64,000 nucleotides of DNA from an uncultured Microbacterium sp. (GTDB lineage Bacteria; Actinomycetota; Actinomycetes; Actinomycetales; Microbacteriaceae): contig NZ_FLQR01000001.1 in the NCBI RefSeq assembly GCF_900078385.1, forward strand, positions 1 to 64,000, in the 5' to 3' direction. The position numbers and the translations under genes were made by a program. This document shows, piece by piece, positions 51,975 to 62,202 of the stretch. Under the pieces are notes generated by a model. It had not been told where the DNA came from and made no database searches. It worked only from the letters and a program-made list of their open reading frames with translations. How positions within the stretch are numbered: position 1 is the first letter of the stretch; each line of letters opens with the position of its first letter.

Positions 51975-52907
51975 CTAGCCTTCGACGGCGAACGGGGCGG
52001 GGTCGCGCGGGGCGCGCGACCCCGCGGCCAGCAGGGCGAGGCCGGCGGCCAGCACGATGAGCCCCGCGATCGCGAGCGGCGCGAGCCGCTCGCCGAGCGC
52101 GACGAGCCCGAGCACGCTCGCGGTGAGCGGCTCCCCGAGGGTGAGAGTCGCGGCGGTCGCGGCGGTCAGCCCGCCGAGTCCCCACGTGAAGAGGGTGTAC
52201 GCCACGACGATCGTCGCGATCCCGAGCCACGTCGCCATGAGTGCGCCGCGCGGCTCGGCGATCCACGCGACGTCGACGAACGGCAGCGCGGCCAGGGCGA
52301 TGACGGCGGAGCCCGCGCCCATGGCCCCGACGACCGTGAACGGGTCCCAGCCGGCATCCAGCAGCCGGCGCTGCGACACGGCGATGACGGCGAACGACGC
52401 CCCGGCGCCGATGGACCCGAGGAGTCCGAGCGGGTCGGTGCCGGCGGAGCCGGCCGCGTGCTCCTGGCCGCCGAACCCCAGCAGGACGACGCCGACCGTG
52501 GCGAGGGCGGTCGCGCCGAGCCAGATGCCGCTCGGGCGGCGGCGCGTGAGCAGCCACTCGAGGATCCCGGCGAGGACGGGCGCTGAGCCCAGCGCCACGA
52601 CGGTGCCGACGGCGACGCCGTTGCGCGCCGTGCCGAGGAAGAACAGCGGCTGGTAGACGGCGAGGCACACGGCGGTCGCGGCCATGAGAAGCACGGCCCG
52701 CGTCCCGGCGCGCGGTGCGGGGGTGATCCGGGTGCGGGCGTGGCGGCGCGCGAGGAGCGCCGAGACGCCCGCGAGCACGGTCCCGCCGATCACGAGCCGG
52801 ACGACGCCGACCGCGAGCGGAGTGGTCCCGTCCGGGCCGAGCGCCTGCGCGGTTCCCGTCGTTCCGAACAGCAGAGCCGCGACGAGGACGGCGAGGACGG
52901 AGATCAC
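51975..52907 (-). CDS. DMT (EamA-type) permease
   Basis: 310 residues, ten helices in two EamA repeats. LLFGTTGTAQALGPDGTTP at the start and LFFLGTARNGVAVGTVVALG near 88 are typical of the DMT group that exports amino acids or other metabolites. The substrate is not clear. Divergent from cysS with 39 bases between starts. Confidence 0.85.
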   Translation of the reverse strand: MISVLAVLVAALLFGTTGTAQALGPDGTTPLAVGVVRLVIGGTVLAGVSALLARRHARTRITPAPRAGTRAVLLMAATAVCLAVYQPLFFLGTARNGVAVGTVVALGSAPVLAGILEWLLTRRRPSGIWLGATALATVGVVLLGFGGQEHAAGSAGTDPLGLLGSIGAGASFAVIAVSQRRLLDAGWDPFTVVGAMGAGSAVIALAALPFVDVAWIAEPRGALMATWLGIATIVVAYTLFTWGLGGLTAATAATLTLGEPLTASVLGLVALGERLAPLAIAGLIVLAAGLALLAAGSRAPRDPAPFAVEG

Positions 52908-52946
52908 CCTACAGTTCTACCGTGACCCCGCCGGTAGGCTGGTGCG

Positions 52947-54350
52947 GTGACGGTCCGGCTCTATGACACCAAGGCGCAAGCGCTGCGCGACTTCGCGCCC
53001 GCGGACCCGGCGAACGTCACGATGTACGTCTGCGGCCCCACGGTGCAGTCGGGCCCCCACATCGGGCACGTGCGCGCCGCCCTGAGCTTCGACATCCTGC
53101 GTCGCTGGCTCGAGCACCGGTTCGGGCGCGTCACCTTCGTCCGCAACGTCACCGACATCGACGACAAGGTGCTCGCCGGCGCGACGGCCGCCGAACCCTG
53201 GTGGGCGCTCGCGTACCGGATGGAGCTCGAATTCACCCGCGCGTATGCCGCCGTCGGCATCCGCCCGCCCACCTACGAGCCGCGCGCGACCGCGTCGATC
53301 CCGCAGATGCTCGAGCTCATCGGGCGGCTCGTCGAGCGTGGACACGCCTACGCGGCAGCCGGTGACGTGTACTTCGACGTGCGGTCATGGCCGACGTACG
53401 GCGAGCTCACCCGGCAGGGTGTGGATGCCATGGAGGCCGCCGCCGATGCCGACCCGCGCGGCAAGCGCGACCCGCACGACTTCGCCCTGTGGAAGGGCGC
53501 CAAGCCCGACGAGCCGGCGGATGCCGCGTGGGACTCGCCGTGGGGCCGCGGCCGGCCCGGCTGGCACATCGAATGCTCGGCGATGAGCCGGCGCTACCTC
53601 GGCGCGGAGTTCGACATCCACGGCGGAGGTCTCGACCTGCGCTTCCCGCACCACGAGAACGAACTCGCGCAGTCCACCGCCGCCGGCGACGCCTTCGCCC
53701 GGTACTGGGTGCACAACGGACTCGTGACGGTCGGCGACCAGAAGATGTCGAAGTCGCTCGGCAACTTCCTCCTCGCGGACGACGTCCTGCGCGGCCGCGA
53801 CCCGCTCGTCGTCCGCTACGCCCTCGCCGCCGCGCACTACCGCTCGAGCCTCGACATCGCCCCGACGACCTTCGACGAGGCCGAGGCTGCGCTCGACCGC
53901 ATCCGCACCTTCCAGCAGCGCGCCGCGCGCACACTCGGCGCGGACAGCTGGCTCACCGTCGCCGACCTGCCGGACGAGTTCGCCGCCGTCATGGACGATG
54001 ACCTCGGCGTGCCGCAAGCCCTCGCGCTCATCCACGAGCGGGTGCGGGCCGGCAACGCCGCCCTGGATGCCGGCGACCGCGCCGCGGCCGCCGCCGCCGC
54101 GGTGCAGGTCGGGCGGATGACCGGACTTCTCGGGCTCAACCCCGAAGACCCCTTCTGGCGCGCGGGGAGCGACAGCGGCGAAGCCGCCGCGCTCGACACG
54201 CTCGTGCAGACGATGATCACCCAGCGCGCCGACGCGCGCGCGAACAGAGACTGGGCGGCCGCCGACCGCATCCGCGACGCGATCGCGGCGGCCGGCATCG
54301 CCCTCGAAGACGGTCCCGACGGGACCCATTGGAGTTTGAGCAATGGCTAA
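52947..54350 (+). CDS. cysS: Cysteinyl-tRNA synthetase
   Basis: 467 residues. Zinc ligand Cys29 in [14 protein letters not shown], which also contains the HIGH-type ATP motif, and the KMSKSLGN loop near 270. GWHIECSAM near 210 supplies another zinc ligand. GTG start 52947. Its last bases overlap the rlmB start by eight, and cysS-rlmB is a common actinobacterial pair downstream of ispDF. Confidence 0.96.
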   Translation: MTVRLYDTKAQALRDFAPADPANVTMYVCGPTVQSGPHIGHVRAALSFDILRRWLEHRFGRVTFVRNVTDIDDKVLAGATAAEPWWALAYRMELEFTRAYAAVGIRPPTYEPRATASIPQMLELIGRLVERGHAYAAAGDVYFDVRSWPTYGELTRQGVDAMEAAADADPRGKRDPHDFALWKGAKPDEPADAAWDSPWGRGRPGWHIECSAMSRRYLGAEFDIHGGGLDLRFPHHENELAQSTAAGDAFARYWVHNGLVTVGDQKMSKSLGNFLLADDVLRGRDPLVVRYALAAAHYRSSLDIAPTTFDEAEAALDRIRTFQQRAARTLGADSWLTVADLPDEFAAVMDDDLGVPQALALIHERVRAGNAALDAGDRAAAAAAAVQVGRMTGLLGLNPEDPFWRAGSDSGEAAALDTLVQTMITQRADARANRDWAAADRIRDAIAAAGIALEDGPDGTHWSLSNG

Positions 54351-55335
54351 GCCAGGTAACCCCTCCGCAGGCAAGGGCAAGAAGAAGGGCCCGCCCAAGG
54401 GCACCGGGGGCAAGAACAAGCGGTCGCTGGAAGGCCGCGGGCCGACACCCAAGGCCGAGGACCGCGCGTGGCACCCCGCCGGGAAGCGCAAGGCCGCTGC
54501 CGAGCGGTTCGTGGCCGCGGGTGGCAAGGGCAAGCCTGGGCAGAAGCCCGGCGGCTCGCGCGCGCCCAAGTCGAAGGCCGGCGACGACACCGAGAACGTG
54601 ACCGGGCGCAACTCTGTGCTCGAGGCGCTGCGCGCGAAGATCCCCGCCACCGCGCTGTACATCGCGCAGCGCGTGGAGATGGATGACCGCGTCAAGGAGA
54701 TGCTGTCTATCGCGACGCACCGCGGCATCCCCGTCATGGAGGTCACCCGACCCGAGCTCGACCGCATGGCCGGGTTCGACGGTGTGCACCAGGGCGTCGC
54801 GCTGAAGGTGCCGCCGTACGAGTACGGCCACCCGCAGGACCTCCTCGAGGAGATCATCGATCGAGGCGAGCTGCCCCTCCTCGTCGCCCTCGACGGCGTC
54901 ACCGACCCGCGGAACCTCGGTGCGATCATCCGCTCGACGGCCGCGTTCGGCGGACAGGGCCTCATCATCCCGCAGCGCCGGTCGGCCGGAGTGAACTCGG
55001 CGGCGTGGAAGACGAGCGCCGGCGCCGCGGCCCGCATCCCGGTCGCGATCGCGCCGAACCTCACCACGACGCTCAAGGAGTTCAAGAAGCAGGGCGTCTT
55101 CGTGCTCGGCCTCGACGGCGGCGGCGACGTGTCGCTGCCGCAGCTCGAGCTGGCCGACCGCCCGGTGCTCATCGTCGTCGGGTCGGAGGGGAAGGGCCTG
55201 TCCCGCCTCGTCACCGAGACGTGCGACCAGATCGTCTCGATCCCGATCTCCGCGGCCACCGAGTCGCTCAACGCCGGCATCGCGGCATCCGTCGCGCTCT
55301 ACCAGGTCGCCACGCTCCGCGCCGCGACCGAGTGA
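54343..55335 (+). CDS. rlmB: 23S rRNA 2'-O-methyltransferase (RlmB/TrmH type)
   Basis: 330 residues. After a basic, disordered 80-residue extension comes the SpoU fold: GRNSVLEALRAKIPATALY near 87, motif 1 DPRNLGAIIRSTAAFG near 186, motif 2 IVVGSEGKGLSRLV near 277 and motif 3 IPISAATESLNAGIAAS near 301. It probably methylates G2251 of 23S rRNA or a similar site. Starts inside cysS. Confidence 0.92.
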   Translation: MAKPGNPSAGKGKKKGPPKGTGGKNKRSLEGRGPTPKAEDRAWHPAGKRKAAAERFVAAGGKGKPGQKPGGSRAPKSKAGDDTENVTGRNSVLEALRAKIPATALYIAQRVEMDDRVKEMLSIATHRGIPVMEVTRPELDRMAGFDGVHQGVALKVPPYEYGHPQDLLEEIIDRGELPLLVALDGVTDPRNLGAIIRSTAAFGGQGLIIPQRRSAGVNSAAWKTSAGAAARIPVAIAPNLTTTLKEFKKQGVFVLGLDGGGDVSLPQLELADRPVLIVVGSEGKGLSRLVTETCDQIVSIPISAATESLNAGIAASVALYQVATLRAATE

Positions 55336-55406
55336 TGCTCGATTCGCGGGAATAGAGCCATCCGCGGAGGGCTTGTTCTGAGCGACACGTTCACGGAAGG
55401 AACACC

Positions 55407-56045
55407 ATGGCACGCATCGCCGTTCTCGGAGGCACCGGCTACGCCGGTCGCCACATCGTCGCGGAGGCCGTGCAGCGCGGCCACACCGTCGTCTCTGTCG
55501 CCCGCACCCTGCCCGCCGAGCGGGTCGAGGGCGCCACGTACATCGAGGGCACGCTCCTCGACGTCCCCTCGCTCGTCACCGAGCTCGAGGGCGTCGACGT
55601 CGTCGTGTCGGCGATCGCGCCGCGCGGCGACATGCAGGGCTTCTTCCGCCCGAACCTGGCCGCCCTCAACGCCGTCCTCCCCGAGTCGGTGCGCCTCGGC
55701 GTGATCGGCGGTGCCGGTGGAAGCCTCGTCGCCCCCGGCGGACCGCGCGTCGTGGACAGCGGCTTCCCGGAGGAGTTCAAGGCCGAGGCGCTCGAGGCGA
55801 TCGGCGCGCTCGAGGACCTGCAGGCCGACCGCTCCGGTCGCGACTGGTTCTTCGTGCACCCGGCCGGCGGGTTCGGGGCCTACAACCCGGGCGAGCGCAC
55901 CGGTACCTACCGTGACGGCGGCGACGTCATCGTGACGGACGCCGAGGGGGAGAGCTTCATCTCCGGGGCGGACTTCGCCATCGCGATCCTCGACGAGATC
56001 GAGAACCCGAAGCACGTGCGGGAGCGCTTCACCGTCGGCTACTGA
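55407..56045 (+). CDS. NAD(P)-binding oxidoreductase-like protein
   Basis: 212 residues. The Rossmann motif IAVLGGTGYAGRHI is at residues 4-17. ALNAVLPESVRLGVIGGAGGSLVAPGG in the middle matches the NmrA/SDR-like NAD(P)H-binding family (YwnB-like). No catalytic Tyr-x-x-x-Lys is seen. GGAAGG lies upstream. Substrate unknown. Confidence 0.85.
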   Translation: MARIAVLGGTGYAGRHIVAEAVQRGHTVVSVARTLPAERVEGATYIEGTLLDVPSLVTELEGVDVVVSAIAPRGDMQGFFRPNLAALNAVLPESVRLGVIGGAGGSLVAPGGPRVVDSGFPEEFKAEALEAIGALEDLQADRSGRDWFFVHPAGGFGAYNPGERTGTYRDGGDVIVTDAEGESFISGADFAIAILDEIENPKHVRERFTVGY

Positions 56046-56069
56046 CGCGGACGGCCGCGGCCTCGTCGC

Positions 56070-57383
56070 TCAGACGAGGTCGCGCCAGTCGACGGTCCCG
56101 GAATCCGTCGGGACCTCGTCGTCGGGGGTGTCGGGGTCGATCGTCGACAGGCTCATCGTCTCGGTCGGCGGGCCCATCACGGTCGCCTCGTCGCGGCGGT
56201 GCCGCAGGACGTTGTCGACGTAGGAGGACAGCACCTCCGCGAGCGGCACCGAGCGCCCCCGCCCCTGCGACATGTACCAGCGGTGCTCCAGCACCTGGTG
56301 GAACACCTCCGCCGGCTCCAGCTTGGCGCGCAGGTCCCACGGGATGGCCTTCACGACCGGCTCGAACACGCGGGTGAGCCACTCGTGCGCGACCATCTCC
56401 TCGTCCGACCCCAGACGCGACACGCGCGCGCGGAACTCGTCCATGTCGTTGAGGAGCCGCCGGGCCTGGTTCTCCTGCACGTCGAGGCCGGTCAGACGCA
56501 GCAGGCGGCGCTGGTGGTGGCCGGCATCCACGACCTTCGGCTGGATGGAGACCCGCGTGCCATCCTGCATCGTGTCGATGGACATCTCGCCGATGTCGAA
56601 GCCCAGGTCGTTGAGGCGCTGGACGCGTTCGGTGATGTGCCACGCCTCGTCGACGGAGAACGTCTCGCTGTCGGTGAGGGCGGCCCACAGCGAGTGGTAC
56701 GACGAGACGATGCCGTCCGCGATCGCGACCGCATCCACCCCGCCCTCCAGACGCCCACCGGCTTCGAGGTCCATGATCTCGCCGGCGATGTTCGTGCGGG
56801 CGACGTCCAGGTCGTGCTCGCGCTGACCACGGGTGAGGCCTGCCTCGTGCAGCTCGCCCGTCTCGGCGTCGACGAGGTACGCGGCGAAAGCGCCCGCATC
56901 CCGGCGGAACAGGGTGTTCGACAGCGACACGTCGCCCCAGAAGAAGCCGACCGTGTGCAGACGCACGAGGAGAACGGCGAGGGCGTCGACGAGGCGGTTC
57001 GCGGTGTCGGGCCGCAGCACCTGCGTGAACAGCGCCCGGTAGGGGAGCGAGAAGCGCAGGTGCGAGGTGACGAGGGCGGCGGGCAGCTCTTCGCCCTTCG
57101 CGTCGCGGCGACCGCCGATGACGGCGACGCGGTCGACGCACGGCACGTCCAGGCGGGCGAGCGAGCCCAGCATCTCGTACTCGCGCCGCGCCATCTCGGC
57201 CGTCGTCTCCTTGACGGCCACGACCCGGCCGGACAGGTTCGCGAAGCGCACGAGGTGGCGCGAGATCCCCTTCGGCAGCGACACGATCGTCTCGCTCGGC
57301 CACTCGCCGAGCGGTGTGGACCAGGGAAGGGCCAGCAGCCCCGCATCGATGCTGCTGGCGGTGATGGTCAGTGACGCCGGCAC
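56070..57383 (-). CDS. DUF4032 protein with a kinase-like fold
   Basis: 437 residues. The N-terminal half looks like a lipopolysaccharide-kinase-type fold: VVAVKETTAEMARREYEML near 55 (Lys and Glu of the ATP site), GFFWGDVSLSNTLFRR near 144 (catalytic Asp loop) and AYLVDAETGELHE near 168 (metal Asp). The C-terminal half is DUF4032 (ENQARRLLNDMDEFRARV). Partner and substrate are unknown. GTG 57383 is preferred, with GAGGTGG upstream. Probably a small-molecule or protein kinase. Confidence 0.78.
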   Translation of the reverse strand: MPASLTITASSIDAGLLALPWSTPLGEWPSETIVSLPKGISRHLVRFANLSGRVVAVKETTAEMARREYEMLGSLARLDVPCVDRVAVIGGRRDAKGEELPAALVTSHLRFSLPYRALFTQVLRPDTANRLVDALAVLLVRLHTVGFFWGDVSLSNTLFRRDAGAFAAYLVDAETGELHEAGLTRGQREHDLDVARTNIAGEIMDLEAGGRLEGGVDAVAIADGIVSSYHSLWAALTDSETFSVDEAWHITERVQRLNDLGFDIGEMSIDTMQDGTRVSIQPKVVDAGHHQRRLLRLTGLDVQENQARRLLNDMDEFRARVSRLGSDEEMVAHEWLTRVFEPVVKAIPWDLRAKLEPAEVFHQVLEHRWYMSQGRGRSVPLAEVLSSYVDNVLRHRRDEATVMGPPTETMSLSTIDPDTPDDEVPTDSGTVDWRDLV

Positions 57384-57411
57384 GTGCCGCCCACCTCTCG
57401 GGGTCAGACGA

Positions 57412-57447
57412 CGCGGCGCGGAGAGTCCGGAGACCCCCCGCGCCGCG
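57412..57447 (-). terminator. Hairpin downstream of msiK
   Basis: Perfect 10-bp stem (57412-57421 with 57438-57447) and 16-base loop between the msiK stop and the DUF4032 start, both on the minus strand. No T-run, so termination may be partial. Confidence 0.5.
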
Positions 57448-57462
57448 ATGCGTGGTATTCGA

Positions 57463-58566
<1,104 letters not shown>

Positions 58567-58582
58567 TGTTTCTTCTCCTTCA

Positions 58583-58600
58583 CCGGCAGGTACGTGCCGG
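58583..58600 (-). promoter_or_regulatory. Hairpin in the msiK leader
   Basis: Stem CCGGCA/TGCCGG (58583-58588 with 58595-58600) and 6-base loop, 17 bases before the msiK start and next to the ribosome site AAGGAGAAG. Structured leaders upstream of msiK have been described in actinobacteria (the msiK RNA motif), but I cannot confirm that this is one. Confidence 0.35.
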
Positions 58601-58787
58601 ACGATCCGTAGTGAAGTGAGCGGGTCTCCCCGCGCGCCCGCCATCGGACGCGTGTTCAGTATGGCACGGCGAGGCCGTTCGGGGAGGGGGCGTCTGGGCT
58701 TTTCCCAGGCTGTCTTACTAGCATCGGAACCATCGCCACGCCCGGGCGAGTCCGCCGGAAACGGCCGCACGATCTCGAGAAGGTTCC

Positions 58788-59726
58788 ATGTCCAGCGACA
58801 CCCCGAACGCGCCGTCGCCGCGCGACCGCCGCGAGGCCGTCCGCGAGAAGGCGCAGTTGGTGCGCGCTCAGCAGTCGCGTGCGCGCCTCGTGCGCCGCTC
58901 CGGGCTGGCACTCGGAGCCGTCGCCGCCGTCGCCGCGATCACGGTCGTCGTGACCTGGGCGGTGTCCTCCGCGGTGGGTCGTCCGCAGCTGTCGCCGCAG
59001 AACCTGGATGACGACGGGTTCGCCGTCACGTCCATCACCGGTTCCGTGTCCGCCCCGGGTCTGGGTGACGCCGCCGAGGCGACGCCGACCCCGACGCCGA
59101 CCCCGGCCGCCGAGGAGACCGACGCCGCCGCCGTCCCCGCCGTGGAGATCGACGTCTACGTCGACTACCTCTCGCCGGGTGCACGGGAGTGGCAGCTCGC
59201 GAACGCGCAGCAGATGTCCTCCTGGGTGAACGACGGCGCCGTGACCCTCGCCTACCACCCGGTGTCGATGCTGACCGCGAAGTCCAACGGGACGAAGTAC
59301 TCGCTGCGCGCTGCCGGCGCCGCCGCATGCGTCGCGACGCACTCCCCGGCCACCTTCTTCACCTTCAACAGCGAGCTGCTGACGCGCCAGCCCGCGGTGG
59401 ACTCCGACGGGTTCTCCGACGAGGAGCTCGCCGACCTCGCTCAGGCCGCCGGTGTCGAGGACCCCAAGACGGTGCGCTCCTGCATCCGCGACGGTGCGTA
59501 CATCTCCTGGGTGAAGGATGCGACCGAGCGCGCCGTGTCCGGCATCCCCGGTACCGATGACCTCGGCCTCACCGGAACGCCGATGGTGCTCGTCAACGGC
59601 CAGCAGTACGTCGGCGTCCTCGGCGACCCGGCCGAGTTCTCGCAGTTCGTGCTGACGAGCGCGAGCGATGCGTTCTACAAGACGCAGGTCGAGACGCCCT
59701 CGCCGACGGTCTCCCCGACGCCGTAA
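58788..59726 (+). CDS. Membrane-anchored DsbA-like protein lacking the CxxC site
   Basis: 312 residues. One helix near residues 41-63, a Thr-Pro repeat linker (TPTPTPTP near 102), then a thioredoxin-like DsbA fold: VEIDVYVDYLSPGAREWQL near 121, HPVSMLTAKSNGTKYSLRAA near 157, and TGTPMVLVNGQQYVG near 265 with the cis-Pro. The usual CxxC would be at DYLSPGARE, but no Cys is there. Two Cys remain, in AACVATH near 182 and RSCIRDG near 234. It may be a chaperone rather than an oxidoreductase. Confidence 0.85.
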   Translation: MSSDTPNAPSPRDRREAVREKAQLVRAQQSRARLVRRSGLALGAVAAVAAITVVVTWAVSSAVGRPQLSPQNLDDDGFAVTSITGSVSAPGLGDAAEATPTPTPTPAAEETDAAAVPAVEIDVYVDYLSPGAREWQLANAQQMSSWVNDGAVTLAYHPVSMLTAKSNGTKYSLRAAGAAACVATHSPATFFTFNSELLTRQPAVDSDGFSDEELADLAQAAGVEDPKTVRSCIRDGAYISWVKDATERAVSGIPGTDDLGLTGTPMVLVNGQQYVGVLGDPAEFSQFVLTSASDAFYKTQVETPSPTVSPTP

Positions 59727-59759
59727 CCCGTGCGAGTGCCCGGATAGACTGGGTCTCCT

Positions 59760-59832
59760 GCCGGCTTGGCGCAATTGGTAGCGCACCGTACTTGTAATAC
59801 GGGGGTTGCAGGTTCAAGTCCTGTAGCCGGCA
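59760..59832 (+). tRNA. tRNA-Thr (anticodon TGT)
   Basis: Acceptor GCCGGCT pairs with AGCCGGC, anticodon arm CCGTA-CTTGTAA-TACGG gives TGT (reads ACA, Thr) and the T-arm has GGTTCAAGTCC. No encoded CCA. A 65-bp inverted-repeat element lies 36 bases downstream. Confidence 0.95.
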
Positions 59833-59867
59833 CTGTCTTCGACGCTTTCCGGACCGCCACCGTCGCT

Positions 59868-59932
59868 GAGAAACCACATCCAGCATCGGAAACACGTTCT
59901 GGCATGGTTTCTCACGCTGGATATGGTTTCTC
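59868..59932. repeat. 65-bp inverted-repeat element next to tRNA-Thr
   Basis: Arms of 17 bp (59868-59884 with 59916-59932) match at 16 positions around a 31-base centre. On the minus strand GAGAAACCAT occurs twice in direct order and a third related copy forms the other arm. The element is AT-richer than its surroundings. It could be a small non-autonomous repeat or a structured transcript. Confidence 0.7.
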
Positions 59933-60021
59933 GAGCCGGATGCCGTCGCGCGGCCCCGCAGCGCCGCGGCGATGCGTGCCGAGGAACGTGCGCGCGGGGG
60001 CGTGCCGGGCACAATGGGGGC

Positions 60022-60873
60022 ATGGCCGCGCCCCGGACGATCGTCGAGATCGCAGCCGAGCTGTGCGTGCTGCCTCCCGAGGACTTCGTGGCCGCGCGGA
60101 ACGCGCGGGCGCGGGAGACGGATGACGCGGCGCTCGCCGCGGAGGTGCGGGCCCTGCGCAAGCCGCTGCTCGCCGCCTGGGTCGTGAACGTGCTCGCCGG
60201 TGCGGATGCCGACGCGCTCGGCGAGGCCCTCCAGCTCGCGGGCGAGCTGCGCGCCGCACAGGACGATCTCGACGCGGCCGCGCTGTCGAAGCTCGGTCGC
60301 GAGCGCCGGACACTGGTCCGCGCGCTGGCCCGCCGTGCGGGGTCGCTCGCGGAGGCGCGAGGGGCCACGGTCAGTGCCGCCGCCGTCGAGGCCGTCGAGC
60401 AGACCCTGAACGCGGCGATGCGGGATGCGGGTGCGGCGGCGGCGGTGGCATCCGGTCGCCTCGTCCGTCCGCTCGAGGCATCGGGGATGGATGCCGTCGA
60501 CCTCGCCGACGCCGTCGCCGGTCCGCTCGACGTCGTCCTTCCGGCGGAGTCGGCCGCACCGACGGACGAGCTGAAGGCGCGACGGGAGCGCCGGGACGCC
60601 GAGCGCGCCGCACGCGACGCCGAGCGTGACGCGGCGCACGCCGAGCGCGAGCAGGGCCGACTCGAGGAGCGGTGGCGAGCGGCGCGCGAGCGCGCCGTGC
60701 TGCTCGAGGAGCGGATCGCAGCGCTCGAGGCCGACCTCGCGCGGGTCCGTGCGGAGTCCGACGCGCTGCGTGCGGAGACCGACGCGCTCGCCGAGGAGCG
60801 GAAGCGTGCGGGGGAGCAGGCGAAGGCAGCCCGTCGCGCGGCCGACCAGGCGCAGACGCGGCTCGACACCTGA
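60022..60873 (+). CDS. Coiled-coil protein of unknown function
   Basis: 283 residues. The N-terminus APRTIVEIAAELCVLPPEDF and LRKPLLAAWVVNVLAG form a small helical domain; residues 185-280 are an almost unbroken Arg/Glu/Ala coiled coil (ERDAAHAEREQGRLEERW). Conserved in related genomes by my recollection, role unknown. ATG 60022 avoids an upstream extension that would cross the repeat at 59868-59932. Confidence 0.78.
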   Translation: MAAPRTIVEIAAELCVLPPEDFVAARNARARETDDAALAAEVRALRKPLLAAWVVNVLAGADADALGEALQLAGELRAAQDDLDAAALSKLGRERRTLVRALARRAGSLAEARGATVSAAAVEAVEQTLNAAMRDAGAAAAVASGRLVRPLEASGMDAVDLADAVAGPLDVVLPAESAAPTDELKARRERRDAERAARDAERDAAHAEREQGRLEERWRAARERAVLLEERIAALEADLARVRAESDALRAETDALAEERKRAGEQAKAARRAADQAQTRLDT

Positions 60874-60879
60874 CCGGCG

Positions 60880-61404
60880 TCAGGGGGCCAGCGCCTCCTC
60901 GAGGCGGGCGAGACCGTACTCGAACGCCTCATCGACGCTCCCGCCCAGGCGGAACGCGCCGGCGAGCTCCATGCTGAGGAACCCGGTCGCCCACGCGGTG
61001 AGGAGCCGCGCCGCGTCGAGCGCCCGCTCGTCCCCGACGGCCGCCCGTGCCGCGCCGAGCACCGGCTCGCTGGCCCGCTGCAGGGCCTCGGCGCTGCCCG
61101 AGACGGCGTACATGAGCCGGAAGCCCTCCGGCTTGTCGTGCGCGAAGTCCCGGTACGCGCGCGCCAGGCCCCCGAGGGTGCCGTCCGAGGCAGCCAGGCG
61201 CGCGCCGAGGTCGTCCACCGTCGCCTCCGCGATGAGCTGCAGCAGCGCGTCGCGGTCGCGCACGCGCTTGTACAGCGACGGCGCCTTGACGCCGACGCGC
61301 TCGGCCACCGCCTGCATGCTCACGGTCGCGGGCCCACCCTGCTCCAGCAGGTCGCGACCCGCTGTGACGATCGCGGCGAGCGACGTGCGTTCCGGTGTCG
61401 GCAT
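60880..61404 (-). CDS. TetR-family regulator
   Basis: 174 residues. Helix-turn-helix at about 9-55: AAIVTAGRDLLEQGGPATVSM then GVKAPSLYKRVRDRDALLQLI. The C-terminus (FRLMYAVSG, then TAWATGFLSMELAGAFRLGG) matches the WHG-type ligand domain. Divergent from the MBL hydrolase gene, with a perfect palindrome between them; probably represses both. Confidence 0.87.
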   Translation of the reverse strand: MPTPERTSLAAIVTAGRDLLEQGGPATVSMQAVAERVGVKAPSLYKRVRDRDALLQLIAEATVDDLGARLAASDGTLGGLARAYRDFAHDKPEGFRLMYAVSGSAEALQRASEPVLGAARAAVGDERALDAARLLTAWATGFLSMELAGAFRLGGSVDEAFEYGLARLEEALAP

Positions 61405-61436
61405 CCTGCCCTCCCCATGGCTACGAATCTAAGCTA

Positions 61437-61461
61437 TCATGGCTATACAGATTAGCCATGA
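61437..61461. promoter_or_regulatory. TetR operator-like palindrome
   Basis: Perfect 9-bp arms TCATGGCTA/TAGCCATGA (61437-61445 with 61453-61461), 7-base centre. A second, degenerate copy of ATGGCTA-N7-TAGCCAT lies at 61417-61437. It sits between the TetR and MBL gene starts. Confidence 0.7.
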
Positions 61462-61478
61462 CCTGATCGGGGGATCTC

Positions 61479-62192
61479 ATGCAACTCGCTCCGCACCTGC
61501 ACCGCATCGGCAACGACATCGTCGCCGCCTACCTCGTCGTGCTCCCGGAGGGCATCACCGTCATCGACGCCGGTCTGCCCGGCCACATCGCCGACCTCCG
61601 TGCGGAGCTGGCCGCACTCGGCCGCTCGCTCACCGACGTCAAGGGCATCGTCCTCACCCACGGCGACAGCGACCACCTCGGCTTCGCGGAGCGGCTCCGC
61701 CGCGAGTACGGGATGCCCGTCTTCATCCACGCGGCGGACGCCGACCGCGCCCGCGGCGGGGAGAAGCCGAAGACCCCGATGGGGCCGGCGCGGATCGGTG
61801 CGACGCTCGGCTTCTTCGCGTATGCGCTCCGCAAGCGCGGCTGGCGGACGAACCACCTGCAGGATGTCGTCGAGGTCGCCGACGGCGATGTGCTCGACCT
61901 TCCCGGCTCGCCGCAGATCATCGGGATGCCCGGCCACTCGCCCGGCAGCATCGCGGTGCACGTCCCGGCCGTCGAGGCGGTCTTCGTCGGCGATGCGCTG
62001 ACGACCCGCCACGTGCTCACCGGCCGTGCCGGCGCACAGCCCGCGCCCTTCACGGACGAGCCGGCGCAGGCCCTGGCCTCGCTCGACCGGCTCGCGGCGA
62101 TCGACGCGACGTGGGTGCTGCCCGGGCACGGCACGCCGTGGCAGGGATCGCCGGCCGACGCGGCCCGTCAGGTCCGCGCGGCGGCCGCGTAG
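61479..62192 (+). CDS. MBL-fold metal-dependent hydrolase
   Basis: 237 residues. The metal motif LTHGDSDHLGF lies near residue 64, with further ligands His in GMPGHSPGS near 151, Asp in VFVGDAL near 172 and His in VLPGHGTPW near 214. TVIDAGLPGHIADL near 28 is the usual MBL start. The substrate is unknown. Likely controlled by the divergent TetR through the palindrome. Confidence 0.88.
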   Translation: MQLAPHLHRIGNDIVAAYLVVLPEGITVIDAGLPGHIADLRAELAALGRSLTDVKGIVLTHGDSDHLGFAERLRREYGMPVFIHAADADRARGGEKPKTPMGPARIGATLGFFAYALRKRGWRTNHLQDVVEVADGDVLDLPGSPQIIGMPGHSPGSIAVHVPAVEAVFVGDALTTRHVLTGRAGAQPAPFTDEPAQALASLDRLAAIDATWVLPGHGTPWQGSPADAARQVRAAAA

Positions 62193-62202
62193 CCGCGCCG
62201 GT

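Noticed and set aside
58567..58680. Definite msiK RNA motif
   Set aside because: Only one small hairpin next to the ribosome site is visible, and I cannot recall the consensus well enough to confirm it.
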